Positions 46,186-54,665 of a stretch of DNA of 64,000 nt are shown here, piece after piece. The stretch's first letter is position 1; each line of letters opens with the position of its first letter. This stretch comes from Comamonas testosteroni. Its GTDB lineage: Bacteria; Pseudomonadota; Gammaproteobacteria; Burkholderiales; Burkholderiaceae_C. Below the pieces are notes generated by a model. The model did not search any database. It saw only the letters and a program-made list of their open reading frames with translations, and was not told the origin of the DNA. Position numbers and translations under genes: made by a program. The stretch spans positions 130,821-194,820 of the forward strand of contig NZ_KZ984443.1 in NCBI RefSeq assembly GCF_003569915.1, in the 5' to 3' direction.

Positions 46186-46554
46186 TCAGTGCTTGTGCTC
46201 GTCACCGGAAGGCGTCATGTCGCAGCCGTTGAGGGTGGCGTCTATGCGGTTGATCAGCAGCAGCAACTGGCGCTTGTCAAAGTCCGTGCGCTTTTCCCAC
46301 TCGTGCTCGGCCAGCGGGTGAATATGGCTTTGATGGGGCAGATTGCTCTTGGCATCCATCAAGGCCTGAAGACGAGGAATGAACACCCACTGCAGCCATT
46401 CGTGCAACTGCAAAGTGTCATACATGAAGGGAACAGTGGACTCCAGTGCCTTGGGGTCTGGGGTACTGGCAGACCACAGCTTCTGGGCCTGCATCTCGGC
46501 TTGGAGTTGCTGCAGGTGTTCGCGCAGCTCGTTGTGAATCTTTTCGGTGCTCAT
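46186..46554 (-). CDS. YqcC-like (DUF446) protein
   Basis: A 122-residue cytoplasmic protein. The family signature is visible as LWSASTPDPKALESTVPFMYDTLQ near 26-49, followed by LHEWLQWVFIPRLQALMD near 50-67 and the C-terminal HIHPLAEHEWE near 78-88. YqcC of E. coli has no settled function. The C-terminus is His/Glu-rich. It converges on aroG across a shared terminator. Confidence 0.75.
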   Translation of the reverse strand: MSTEKIHNELREHLQQLQAEMQAQKLWSASTPDPKALESTVPFMYDTLQLHEWLQWVFIPRLQALMDAKSNLPHQSHIHPLAEHEWEKRTDFDKRQLLLLINRIDATLNGCDMTPSGDEHKH

Positions 46555-46902
46555 AGGGGTGTGTCCTGTTCATGCTCCCGGTTTCACCGTGAGGCTTTGG
46601 GGGTATGTAAGCACTCTCAGCCTAACTTCAAGTGCATTGATAACAATCGTGTTACGGTCAGATTTTTGGGCTTGAAATCTGTGTTTTTGCCCTTATATTG
46701 AAGCTAAGTCTGCACTGAGTGCTATGAATTTGATATGAATGGCAGTGCGGCAAAAATCTGTTTTTCGTAACCACTGTGATACTTGCAGAGGGGTTTATGC
46801 CCAGCAAGTTGTCAGCTTGCAGTGCTTTCGGACTCGCAGCCACCCTTAAGCTGTGACCATGACAACGACTGGCGCCATGCGCCATGGAGTGAGAGGAGAA
46901 CT
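46555..46902. other. Gap between the YqcC-like gene and the small unknown gene
   Basis: About 350 bases, more AT-rich than its neighbours, presumably holding the divergent promoters of the flanking genes. I see no gene, repeat copy or convincing promoter; a short GCAAG/CTTGC inverted repeat near 46804-46820 is minor. Confidence 0.5.
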
Positions 46903-47220
46903 ATGCGTAGTGAAGTAATTGTGGTTTTGGATGCTGATCATGAATTCCGGGTCGATACCCAGGCTCTGACCCCCATCAGCTCGGATGAAGGTCGTCGCTG
47001 GCTGGATCAGCAATTTGTGTCTCTGGATTGTGAGCCTCTGCGTGCCACTGGCAAAGTATTACTGGCCGACAAGCTGGTCGTGGTGGCCCGCGAAGCACGC
47101 AACCGCCCCGAGTTGTTCGGCAATGAAGACTGGCGCAATACCTATGCGGTGACGGCGCAGGCCGTGCTGTCCAAGCCGCTGATTCGGGTGGATGTGCCGG
47201 CGATGTCTATAAGCTATTGA
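46903..47220 (+). CDS. Small conserved-looking protein of unknown function
   Basis: A 105-residue soluble protein starting MRSEVIVVLDADHEFRVDT. It contains GRRWLDQQFVSLDCEPLRATGKVLLADKLV in the middle, suggesting an alpha/beta fold, but no motif or family is recognised. GAGAGGAG ends 4 bases before the ATG and fixes the start; 40 upstream codons are open but lack a ribosome site. The third-position GC preference is that of a real gene, and a GC-rich 3'-end repeat begins 2 bases after its stop, as with other genuine genes here. Confidence 0.7.
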   Translation: MRSEVIVVLDADHEFRVDTQALTPISSDEGRRWLDQQFVSLDCEPLRATGKVLLADKLVVVAREARNRPELFGNEDWRNTYAVTAQAVLSKPLIRVDVPAMSISY

Positions 47221-47222
47221 TG

Positions 47223-47322
47223 CCCCCTGAGCCGCTGCGCGGCTTCCCCCGGAGGGGGACGATGCCTTTGCCGCGAGGCGGCTCTTGCTCGGCATCTCTC
47301 GCTTTGGGTTGTGCCGGTTTTT
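47223..47322 (+). repeat. GC-rich 3'-end composite hairpin repeat, copy E
   Basis: Begins CCCCCTGAGCCGC 2 nt after the stop of the small unknown gene. This copy lacks the CTCTCTCGCTTCGCG loop (CCCCC joins GGAGGGGG directly) and ends with CGGCA...TGCCG plus TTTTT, a terminator-like 3' end. Confidence 0.78.
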
Positions 47323-47325
47323 AAG

Positions 47326-47360
47326 AAAAATGCCCGCTTTTGGCGGGCATTTGTGTTTTT
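47326..47360. terminator. Terminator shared by repeat copy E and mpl
   Basis: AAAATGCCCGC and GCGGGCATTT form a perfect stem around CTTTTG, with a T-rich run after it and an A-run before it. It can end the leftward mpl transcript and the rightward one. Confidence 0.85.
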
Positions 47361-47363
47361 GGC

Positions 47364-48770
47364 TTATTTCAGGGCTTCGAGAAGCTTGGCGTGGATGCCG
47401 CCAAAGCCGCCGTTGCTCATGCAGACAATATGGTCGCCGGGTTTGGCGACTGCGGTGATCTGCTCAATCAATGTGTCGATGTTGTCTGCGACCTTGGCAT
47501 GCTCGCCCATGGGTTGCAGGGCTTCTGCCGCATCCCAGTCCAGGCCTGCGGTGTGGCAGAAGGACAGGTCAGCGCTTTCCAGCGACCAGGGCAGCTGGCT
47601 TTTCATGGTGCCCAGCTTCATGGTGTTGCTGCGTGGCTCGAAGACGGCCAGGATGCGGGCCTGATCGCCGAGCTTGCGGCGCAGGCCGTCCAGCGTGGTG
47701 CGGATCGCCGTGGGGTGGTGGGCAAAGTCGTCATAGACCTCGATTCCGTTCACGGTGCCGCGCAGTTCCATGCGGCGCTTGACGTTCTGAAAGCGAGACA
47801 AGGCTTCGCAAGCCACTTCGGCGCTGACGCCCACATGGTCTGCGGCGGCAATGGCGGCCAGGGCGTTGAGCTGGTTGTGTACGCCGGTCAGGCTCCAGTT
47901 CAGCTGCGCCACTTTCTTGCCATGGTGCAGCACGGCAAAGTCGCTGGGGTCACCATCAGCGCTGAAGTCGCTGACCGCTGCGCCAAAGCTGCGCACCTCG
48001 CTCCAGCAGCCCTGGCCCAGAACCCGGGTCAGGCTTTCTTCCAGGCCATTGACCACAACGCGACCTGTGGAGGGGACGGTGCGCACCAGATGGTGGAACT
48101 GGCGCTCAATGGCTGCCAGATCATCAAAGATGTCGGCGTGATCGAACTCCAGGTTGTTGAGAACGGCCGTGCGCGGGCGGTAGTGCACAAACTTGCTGCG
48201 CTTGTCGAAGAAGGCCGTGTCGTATTCGTCCGCCTCGATCACGAACACAGGCTCTTCTCCGACGGGGCCGGGGCCGCGTGTGGGACGGGCGGGCGCGCCA
48301 AGGCGGGCGGAGACGCCAAAGTCCAGCGGCACGCCGCCCACCAGAAAACCGGGCTGCAGACCCGCGCATTCCAGCACCCAGGTCAGCATGGAGGTGGTGG
48401 TGGTTTTGCCATGGGTACCGGCCACGGCCAGCACATGGCGGCCGCGCAAAACATGCTCGGCCAGCCATTGCGGGCCGCTGGTGTAGGCAGCGCCCGTGTC
48501 CAGAATCGCTTCCATCAAGGGGAACTTGGCCGAGCCATCGGGCAGGCGCTTGCGGCTGACCACATTGCCGATCACATACATATCAGGCTTGAGGGCGATC
48601 TGATCGGCGCTGTAGCCCTCAATCAGCTCGATGCCGAGCTGGCGCAACTGGTCGCTCATGGGCGGGTAGACGCCCGCATCGCAACCTGTGACTTTATGGC
48701 CGGCTTCACGTGCCAAGGCGGCCAGACCTCCCATGAAGGTGCCGCAAATGCCCAGAATATGTATGTGCAT
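47364..48770 (-). CDS. mpl: UDP-MurNAc:tripeptide ligase Mpl
   Basis: Recycling enzyme that re-attaches L-Ala-gamma-D-Glu-meso-DAP released from peptidoglycan to UDP-MurNAc. The 468-residue protein starts MHIHILGICGTFMGGLAALAREAG, the Mpl form of the Rossmann loop (ICGTFMGG rather than GGAGMSG of MurC). It has [14 protein letters not shown] near 110-123, VIEADEYDTAFFDKRSK near 170-186 and DDFAHHPTAIRTTL near 338-351. The ATG at 48770 is chosen; 20 upstream in-frame codons run into a short AT-rich repeat area. ampD at 61427 belongs to the same recycling pathway. Confidence 0.96.
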   Translation of the reverse strand: MHIHILGICGTFMGGLAALAREAGHKVTGCDAGVYPPMSDQLRQLGIELIEGYSADQIALKPDMYVIGNVVSRKRLPDGSAKFPLMEAILDTGAAYTSGPQWLAEHVLRGRHVLAVAGTHGKTTTTSMLTWVLECAGLQPGFLVGGVPLDFGVSARLGAPARPTRGPGPVGEEPVFVIEADEYDTAFFDKRSKFVHYRPRTAVLNNLEFDHADIFDDLAAIERQFHHLVRTVPSTGRVVVNGLEESLTRVLGQGCWSEVRSFGAAVSDFSADGDPSDFAVLHHGKKVAQLNWSLTGVHNQLNALAAIAAADHVGVSAEVACEALSRFQNVKRRMELRGTVNGIEVYDDFAHHPTAIRTTLDGLRRKLGDQARILAVFEPRSNTMKLGTMKSQLPWSLESADLSFCHTAGLDWDAAEALQPMGEHAKVADNIDTLIEQITAVAKPGDHIVCMSNGGFGGIHAKLLEALK

Positions 48771-48848
48771 GGGCGGGGATTCTACGTTTGCCCGCGATAC
48801 CCGCTGGTGAGCTATGAGCGGGTAGGCCATCGTCAGTGACCATTCTTA

Positions 48849-48906
48849 TCAAATTGATAGCTACTTGTCCCATATTTATATGGACTTAGATGCTAGTTGA
48901 ACTTGA
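48849..48906 (+). repeat. AT-rich palindromic repeat, reference copy
   Basis: The clearest copy: ATCAAATTGATAGC, then GTCCCATATTTATATGGAC as an inverted core, then TTAGATGCTAGTTGAACTTG. Lies between mpl and the unknown gene at 49042. Confidence 0.65.
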
Positions 48907-49041
48907 AGGTAATAAATGGCAAGCGCTGCATGCTATGAAAACATGGGCCTTGTGCGGAATTGGCAAAAGCGTTTGGGCGGTGATGCGTCACAATGCCTGC
49001 AGATTGCTGGTGCACCTTGGCGTGCGCGATGGGAATGCGCT

Positions 49042-49644
49042 ATGAGTTTCGATGATGTGACTGCGGAAATCGCCCAGACTGCGGCCCGGATCGTGGTCGA
49101 GGAAGGGCTGGAGTGGGGCCCCGCCAAGCAGCGGGCCGTACGTCAGCTGGGGCTGCCCAGCCGTACGGCTTTGCCGGACAACGATCAGCTGGAAGACGCG
49201 GTGCAGGAATATATAGAGCTGTTTTGTGCCGACACCCAGCCCGTGGAGCTGCGCGCCCTGCGCGAGCTGGCCCTGGTCTGGATGGACCGCCTGCAGGAGT
49301 TTCGCCCCCATCTGGCCGGAGCCGTCTGGCGCGGCACAGCCACCCGGCTGTCAGATATCTACCTGCAACTGTTCTGTGATGACCCCAAGTCCACGGAAAT
49401 TGCGCTGATCAACAACCATGTCCAGTACGAGCCGAGCACGGTGACAGGCTTTCAGGGCAAGCCCGTGGAGGCCTTGTCCATTCACGCGCTGTGCAAACCC
49501 ATCAATGAAACCGTGGGTGTGCACCTGATGGTGTATGACCATGACGATATGCGCGGTGCCATGAAGCCGGACAGCCGGGGACGCAGCCCGCGCGGGGATG
49601 CCAAGGCTCTGCGCAAACTGCTGGAGGAGAGCAGCGATGAGTGA
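49042..49644 (+). CDS. Conserved hypothetical protein
   Basis: A 200-residue soluble protein beginning MSFDDVTAEIAQTAARIVVEEG. It contains EYIELFCADTQPVELRALRELALVWMDRLQEFRPHLAGAVWRGTATRLSD, a helical block, and a C-terminal part with EALSIHALCKPINETVGVHLMVYDHDDMRGAMKPD. I do not recognise a family with a known role. The ATG at 49042 is preferred over upstream in-frame codons because the sequence before it is not protein-like. The TlpA-type thioredoxin start overlaps its end by 8 bases, so the two are probably translated together. Confidence 0.7.
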   Translation: MSFDDVTAEIAQTAARIVVEEGLEWGPAKQRAVRQLGLPSRTALPDNDQLEDAVQEYIELFCADTQPVELRALRELALVWMDRLQEFRPHLAGAVWRGTATRLSDIYLQLFCDDPKSTEIALINNHVQYEPSTVTGFQGKPVEALSIHALCKPINETVGVHLMVYDHDDMRGAMKPDSRGRSPRGDAKALRKLLEESSDE

Positions 49645-50176
49645 GGTTCAAAATCGTGGCGGTTCTCGCCGTCTGTGGCTGACAGGCTCGGTCGCAGCGG
49701 CAGCAGCCGCCGCCGGTGCAGGCTTTGCCTGGTGGCGCAGCCAGCCCAAGGCCATGGACTCAGGCGTGGAGCAGCAATTTTGGTCGCAAAGTTTTGAGAC
49801 GCCAGATGGCAAGCCTGTGCAACTGTCGGCCTTTAAGGGGCGCCCCTTGCTGGTCAACTTCTGGGCGACCTGGTGTCCGCCTTGTGTGAAGGAGCTGCCC
49901 ATGCTCAGCGAATTTGCGGCCAAGCAGGGCGGGCAGGGGATTCAGGTCATCGGTCTGGCGGTTGATAAACCGGAAGCTGTATTGCGTTTTTTGCAGCGCC
50001 AACCCGTGCAATTTCCGGTAGCCATGGCGATGCAGGGTGGGCTGGGTCTGTCGCGTGCTCTGGGAAATTTGCAAGGCGGGCTTCCCTTCACTGTTCTGTT
50101 CGATGACAAGGGTCAAGTGCGACAACGTAAAATTGGCGAACTTTCCCGTGAAGATCTGACAAGTTGGGCTCAATAG
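49637..50176 (+). CDS. TlpA-family thioredoxin-like protein
   Basis: A 179-residue membrane-anchored periplasmic thiol-disulfide protein. The N-terminus has a basic start and a transmembrane/signal segment at about 12-32 ([21 protein letters not shown]). The redoxin domain has the active site WATWCPPCVKELP near residue 76 with both cysteines, and the family cis-Pro in GGLPFTVLFD near 155. Such proteins reduce cysteines for cytochrome c maturation or other periplasmic targets; the specific partner is unknown. It overlaps the preceding gene by 8 bases. Confidence 0.85.
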   Translation: MSEVQNRGGSRRLWLTGSVAAAAAAAGAGFAWWRSQPKAMDSGVEQQFWSQSFETPDGKPVQLSAFKGRPLLVNFWATWCPPCVKELPMLSEFAAKQGGQGIQVIGLAVDKPEAVLRFLQRQPVQFPVAMAMQGGLGLSRALGNLQGGLPFTVLFDDKGQVRQRKIGELSREDLTSWAQ

Positions 50177-50272
50177 AGCGAATGAGCATTGCCGATGTCG
50201 TCAGAAATGTGTAGGGAAACTAATTTCCATGGCGACGTTGATGAAAAATATGTGCCATTGCGCGCAGAAGGC

Positions 50273-50291
50273 CGAATTTGAGGTAAATTCG
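50273..50291. promoter_or_regulatory. Palindrome in the accB promoter region
   Basis: CGAATTT-GAGGT-AAATTCG is a perfect 7-5-7 inverted repeat 35 bases before accB. It overlaps a possible TAAATT -10. It could bind a regulator of fatty acid synthesis or simply be part of the promoter; unproven. Confidence 0.45.
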
Positions 50292-50325
50292 CGCCCTGTT
50301 TAGTTTTTAAGCCGCTGGAGCTCCC

Positions 50326-50796
50326 ATGGATTTGCGAAAACTCAAGACCCTCATTGATCTGGTGTCCGAATCGAATGTTTCGGAACTGGAGATCACCGAA
50401 GCAGAGGGCAAGGTCCGTATCGTCAAGAGCGAAGGTGTCGTTCAACAGTTTGTGGCTGCCCCCGTGCAAGCTGCTCCCGTGATGGCTGCTCCGGTAGCTG
50501 CCGCTGCTCCCGTGGCTGCGGCGCCTGCCACAGCAGCGCCTGCTGCCGCTGCGGCAGCCGAAGGCCATGTGGTGAAGTCGCCCATGGTGGGTACGTTCTA
50601 CCGCGCTTCCAGCCCTGGAGCCAAGGCTTTCGTGGATGTTGGCAGCCAGGTCAAGGAAGGCGACACGATCTGCATCGTTGAAGCCATGAAGATTCTCAAC
50701 GAGATCGAAGCCGACAAGAGCGGCACCATTGTTCGCGTGCTGGGCGAGAACGGCCAGGCTGTGGAATACGGCCAACCCCTGTTTGTGATCGAGTGA
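50326..50796 (+). CDS. accB: Biotin carboxyl carrier protein of acetyl-CoA carboxylase
   Basis: Carries carboxybiotin between the biotin carboxylase and carboxyltransferase halves of acetyl-CoA carboxylase, the first committed step of fatty acid synthesis. The 156-residue protein has an N-terminal helical domain (1-38), a flexible Ala/Pro linker (about 43-78) and the biotinyl domain, with the biotin-accepting Lys122 in EAMKI. It pairs with accC 125 bases downstream. Confidence 0.97.
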   Translation: MDLRKLKTLIDLVSESNVSELEITEAEGKVRIVKSEGVVQQFVAAPVQAAPVMAAPVAAAAPVAAAPATAAPAAAAAAEGHVVKSPMVGTFYRASSPGAKAFVDVGSQVKEGDTICIVEAMKILNEIEADKSGTIVRVLGENGQAVEYGQPLFVIE

Positions 50797-50880
50797 TAGG
50801 TCATGAGGCGGAGCATGCTGCTGGCATGTGAACGCCTAGGTGCGCCAGCCTGCGGCTGCGCGACTGAGTCATTGGCAGTG

Positions 50881-50900
50881 GCCTGTGCTGCGGCACAGGC
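50881..50900 (+). repeat. Perfect hairpin before accC
   Basis: GCCTGTGC-TGCG-GCACAGGC forms an 8-bp stem with a tetraloop, 20 bases before the accC start and without a T-run. It may influence accC expression relative to accB or slow mRNA decay. Confidence 0.55.
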
Positions 50901-50920
50901 AACAAGCTGCGAGGAACTTC

Positions 50921-52279
50921 ATGTTTAAGAAAATTTTGATTGCCAACCGGGGCGAGATCGCTTTGCGCATCCAGCGAGCCTGCCGCGAGCTGGGTATCAA
51001 GGCGGTGATGGTTTACTCCGAAGCCGACCGCGATGCCAAGTACGTCAAGCTGGCGGATGAAGCCGTCTGTATCGGCCCGGCTCCGTCTCCCCTGTCCTAC
51101 CTCAATATGCCGGCCATTATTTCGGCTGCCGAGGTGACGGACGCTGAGGCGATCCACCCTGGCTACGGCTTCTTGTCCGAGAACGCCGACTTTGCCGAGC
51201 GTGTGGAAAAGAGCGGCTTTACCTTCATTGGCCCGACTCCCGAAAACATCCGCACCATGGGTGACAAGGTTTCGGCCAAGCAAGCCATGATCAAGGCTGG
51301 CGTGCCCTGCGTGCCCGGCTCCGATGGCGAGTTGCCCGACGATCCCGCGCTGATCAAGCGTATCGCCAAGACCATTGGCTACCCTGTGATCATCAAGGCA
51401 TCGGGCGGCGGCGGCGGTCGCGGTATGCGCGTGGTGCATACCGAAGCGGCTCTGGTCAATGCCGTGCAGATGACCAAGGCCGAAGCCGGTGCGGCTTTCG
51501 GCAATCCCGCTGTCTACATGGAAAAGTATCTGCAAAACCCACGTCACGTGGAAATTCAGGTGCTGGCCGATACGTTCAAGAACGCCGTCTATCTGGGCGA
51601 ACGTGACTGCTCCATGCAGCGCCGCCACCAGAAGGTGATCGAGGAAGCTCCGGCTCCAGGTATTCCCCGCCGCCTGATCGAGAAGATCGGCGAGCGCTGC
51701 GCGGCTGCCTGCAAGAAGATCGGCTACCGCGGTGCGGGCACTTTCGAGTTCCTGTACGAAAATGGCGAGTTCTACTTCATCGAAATGAACACCCGTGTGC
51801 AGGTGGAGCACCCCATCACCGAGCTGATCACCGGTATCGACATCGTGCGTACCCAGATCATGATCGCTGCAGGCGAGAAGCTGCCTTTCACGCAGCGTCA
51901 GATCGAGTTCAAGGGTCACGCCATGGAATGCCGCGTGAACGCCGAAGATCCGTACAAGTTCATCCCCTCGCCCGGCCGCATCACCATGTGGCATGCGCCT
52001 GGTGGCCCTGGCGTGCGCGTGGACACCCATGTGTACAACAACTACTTTGTGCCGCCCAACTACGACTCCATGATCGGCAAGATCATCACTTACGGCGATA
52101 CGCGTGAGCAGGCCATGGCCCGCATGCGCACAGCGCTGCTGGAGACCGTGGTAGAAGGCATCAACACCAATATCCCTCTGCACCAGGATTTGATGGTCGA
52201 CTCCAAGTTCATGGAAGGCGGCACCAACATCCACTATCTGGAAGAGTGGTTGACTCATCGCACGCCTCAGAAGCGATGA
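50921..52279 (+). CDS. accC: Biotin carboxylase subunit of acetyl-CoA carboxylase
   Basis: ATP-dependent carboxylation of biotin on AccB. The 452-residue protein starts [17 protein letters not shown], has the ATP-grasp glycine loop [10 protein letters not shown] near 161-170, the [15 protein letters not shown] segment near 202-216, [19 protein letters not shown] near 230-248, and [16 protein letters not shown] near 287-302. GAGGAA is 6 bases before the ATG at 50921; an upstream in-frame run into the accB gap lacks support. The sequence is typical and complete. Confidence 0.97.
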   Translation: MFKKILIANRGEIALRIQRACRELGIKAVMVYSEADRDAKYVKLADEAVCIGPAPSPLSYLNMPAIISAAEVTDAEAIHPGYGFLSENADFAERVEKSGFTFIGPTPENIRTMGDKVSAKQAMIKAGVPCVPGSDGELPDDPALIKRIAKTIGYPVIIKASGGGGGRGMRVVHTEAALVNAVQMTKAEAGAAFGNPAVYMEKYLQNPRHVEIQVLADTFKNAVYLGERDCSMQRRHQKVIEEAPAPGIPRRLIEKIGERCAAACKKIGYRGAGTFEFLYENGEFYFIEMNTRVQVEHPITELITGIDIVRTQIMIAAGEKLPFTQRQIEFKGHAMECRVNAEDPYKFIPSPGRITMWHAPGGPGVRVDTHVYNNYFVPPNYDSMIGKIITYGDTREQAMARMRTALLETVVEGINTNIPLHQDLMVDSKFMEGGTNIHYLEEWLTHRTPQKR

Positions 52280-52308
52280 GATCAAGGGCTTTGCAGCTCT
52301 GAGTTCCC

Positions 52309-52348
52309 ATGCTGGCCTCTGGAAACGGAGGCCAGCATTTTCGTTTTT
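52309..52348 (+). terminator. Terminator after accC
   Basis: ATGCTGGCCTC and GAGGCCAGCAT form a perfect 11-base stem around an 8-base loop, followed by TTTCGTTTTT. It ends the accBC transcript. Confidence 0.88.
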
Positions 52349-52408
52349 CAGGAAAGAACGGTTTGCAGTCCGCCACAAGCGGGATGCAGACCCTAGAAAG
52401 GATGGCCC

Positions 52409-53302
52409 ATGTTCGAGCTGAGCCTGTTGTGCCCCGAAGACCGGGTTGAAACCATCAGCGACGCGCTGGATGCACTCGATGCACTGAGCGTGTCGGTCGA
52501 AGATGCCGATGCGCAGACTGACGCCGAGCAGGCCCTGTTTGGCGAACCCGGCATGCCCGCACCCAAGGAAGGCTGGCAGCGCAGCCGCGTGATTGCGCTC
52601 TTCCCTGATGAGGCTGCTGCCAATGAAGCGCGTGAGTTGCTGCTGCCTCAGGATTTCTTCGAAGGCTGCAAGATTCTGGCCGTCAAACCCGTGCCCGAGC
52701 AGGACTGGGTGCGCCTGACGCAATCGCAGTTCGAGCCCGTGGACATCACGTCCGAGTTCTGGATCGTCCCCACCTGGCATGAGCTGCCCGAGCAAGCCAA
52801 GGTCAGCATCCGTCTGGACCCCGGTCTGGCTTTTGGTACCGGCACCCACCCCACCACGCGCATGTGTCTGCGCTGGATTGCGCGCCAGCCCAAGGGCACG
52901 CTGGGCCGCACGCTGGACTACGGTTGTGGCTCCGGCATTCTGGCCATTGGCGCGGCCAAGTTCGGTGCCACGGAGATTGACGCGGTGGATATCGACCCCG
53001 CTGCCGTGGAGTCGACCAACTACAACACCAGCGCCAACCATGTCGAGGTCAAGGCAGGTCTGCCCGATGATGCCCTCGATGGCGTCTATCAGACCGTGCT
53101 GGCCAACATCCTGGCCACGCCGCTGAAGGTGCTGGCTCCGCTGCTGTGCGGTCGTGTACAGGCGGGTGGCAATCTGGTGCTGGCCGGTATTTTGGAGCGT
53201 CAGGCCGACGAGCTCAAAGAAGCCTATGCGCCTTACCTCAAGCTGGAAGTGGCAGACAGCGAAGACGGCTGGATTTTGATGACCGCCCAGCGCGCTGCCT
53301 GA
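52409..53302 (+). CDS. prmA: Ribosomal protein L11 methyltransferase PrmA
   Basis: SAM-dependent trimethylation of lysines and the N-terminus of ribosomal protein L11. The 297-residue protein has the N-terminal domain that binds L11 (1-100), then the methyltransferase core with GLAFGTGTHPTTRMCLRW near 141-158, DYGCGSGILAIGAAKFGA near 171-188 and VLANILATPLKVLAP near 231-245. AGAAAGGA precedes the ATG. Neighbouring placement after accC is common in proteobacteria. Confidence 0.94.
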   Translation: MFELSLLCPEDRVETISDALDALDALSVSVEDADAQTDAEQALFGEPGMPAPKEGWQRSRVIALFPDEAAANEARELLLPQDFFEGCKILAVKPVPEQDWVRLTQSQFEPVDITSEFWIVPTWHELPEQAKVSIRLDPGLAFGTGTHPTTRMCLRWIARQPKGTLGRTLDYGCGSGILAIGAAKFGATEIDAVDIDPAAVESTNYNTSANHVEVKAGLPDDALDGVYQTVLANILATPLKVLAPLLCGRVQAGGNLVLAGILERQADELKEAYAPYLKLEVADSEDGWILMTAQRAA

Positions 53303-53357
53303 TTGCGACAACAGCCCGCGCAGCGTAAGTTGTGCGGGTGGATTGCGCCTTCCTGCC

Positions 53358-53363
53358 TACAAT
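53358..53363 (+). promoter_or_regulatory. Candidate -10 hexamer for the zinc-ribbon/DUF3426 gene
   Basis: TACAAT ends 9 bases before the ATG at 53373, suggesting a very short 5' UTR. No ribosome site is seen and no clear -35 was found, so this is tentative. Confidence 0.3.
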
Positions 53364-53372
53364 TGCAGACTG

Positions 53373-54641
53373 ATGAGCCAAGTTACCCGTTGCCCTTCCT
53401 GTGGAACCCGCTTCAAAGTGGTTGCCGACCAGTTGCGTATCTCGCAAGGCTGGGTGCGCTGCGGGATGTGCCAGAACGTGTTCGACGCCTCCGAGGATTT
53501 GCAGACCGTGCCGGACGAGCTGCTGCAGTCCGCCACGGATCAGGCCGGCCAGCCTTCTCAGCCGGCTGAGAAAGCAGATGCTCCTTTTTTAGGAGTTAAT
53601 AGCCTAAATGATATAAGGACTAGCGGCCAATTTGACTCAAAAGTGGCGGCTCAGTCCTTTGTGGAGCCTGCTGACGCCCCTGCAGTCGATGCCGAATCCG
53701 AACCCGAAGTCCAGGCTTTGCCAGAACCTCAAGGCGATGCGGCAAGCGCCGAAGCGCAGTCTGCTGACTCGGTCGACAGCGCCGACGATGCGCCATCGTT
53801 TGTCGATCAGGCCAAGCCTTTGCTGGCAGAGCCTGCGCACGAAGTCGCAGTTGCAGAGCCCGTAGAGTCCATAGAGCCGTCATCCGGCCAAGAAGCTGCT
53901 GATGCTGTTGATGAGGCGATGGAGTCTGTGGCCGCCGAGCCAAAGGTCGAACAGGCCCATGCTGATACAGAGTCAGCCGACAGCCCGGCTGCGGATGATG
54001 ATGTGGAAGTCGTCTCCGAACACGCGCTGCTGTCCACCGATGTGGATGACGTGCGCCGCGAAGTCAACGCCGCTCAGCCGCTCGACGATGAAGAGGCTAC
54101 GGACGAAAAGCCGCAAGCCTTGGACGAGCCGGGCTTTGTGCGCCAGGCACGCCGTCAGGCCTTTTGGCAATCCACCGGCATGCGCGTGGCGTTGGTGCTG
54201 GGCAGCGTGCTGGCGGCGGGCGGCATCGCGGCCCAGTACGCCTGGCAGCAGCGCGATGTGCTGGCGGCAGAGCATCCAGCCCTGGCGCCTGTGTTGGCCA
54301 AGGCCTGCCAGACCATGGGCTGCGAGCTGCAGGCGCGGCGCGAGATTGCCGATGTGGTGATCAGCGGCTCGGGTTTCAAGCAGCTGGCAGATGCCAACCA
54401 ATACCAGTGGAGCCTGACGCTGGAAAACCGCTCCGATGCGCCCGTGGCCACGCCGATGGCCGAGCTGACGCTGACCGATGCGCAGGACAAGCCGCTGCTG
54501 CGGCGCGTGGTCGACCTCAAGCCTCTGGGCGCACCGCCGCAACTGCAGCCGCGCCAGGAGTGGAGCGTGAATGTGCCCGTAGTGGTGCAGGAGCTTTCTG
54601 CGCCCATCGCAGGCTACCGCGCGCTGGTCTTCTACCCTTAA
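53373..54641 (+). CDS. Zinc-ribbon / DUF3426 membrane protein
   Basis: A 422-residue protein with three parts. The first 35 residues form an MJ0042-type zinc ribbon (CPSCGTRFKV...CGMCQNVF, two Cys pairs). Residues about 45-260 are acidic, Ser/Ala/Glu-rich and probably disordered; part of this linker (about 75-90) is encoded by an AT-rich dispersed repeat. A transmembrane helix at about 279-299 (MRVALVLGSVLAAGGIAAQYAW) leads to the C-terminal DUF3426 domain, which includes CELQARREIADVVISGSGFKQ. Function is unknown. It precedes the PfkB kinase by 24 bases. Confidence 0.8.
   Translation: MSQVTRCPSCGTRFKVVADQLRISQGWVRCGMCQNVFDASEDLQTVPDELLQSATDQAGQPSQPAEKADAPFLGVNSLNDIRTSGQFDSKVAAQSFVEPADAPAVDAESEPEVQALPEPQGDAASAEAQSADSVDSADDAPSFVDQAKPLLAEPAHEVAVAEPVESIEPSSGQEAADAVDEAMESVAAEPKVEQAHADTESADSPAADDDVEVVSEHALLSTDVDDVRREVNAAQPLDDEEATDEKPQALDEPGFVRQARRQAFWQSTGMRVALVLGSVLAAGGIAAQYAWQQRDVLAAEHPALAPVLAKACQTMGCELQARREIADVVISGSGFKQLADANQYQWSLTLENRSDAPVATPMAELTLTDAQDKPLLRRVVDLKPLGAPPQLQPRQEWSVNVPVVVQELSAPIAGYRALVFYP
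53595..53640 (+). repeat. AT-rich palindromic repeat, copy inside the DUF3426 gene
   Basis: GTTAATAGCCTAAATG, ATATAAGGACTAGCGGCC and AATTTGACTC match the forward element. It stands out as a short AT-rich island in a GC-rich gene and stays in frame in the disordered linker. Confidence 0.65.
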
Positions 54642-54665
54642 TTCCTCAAGAAAGAGAACAACACC

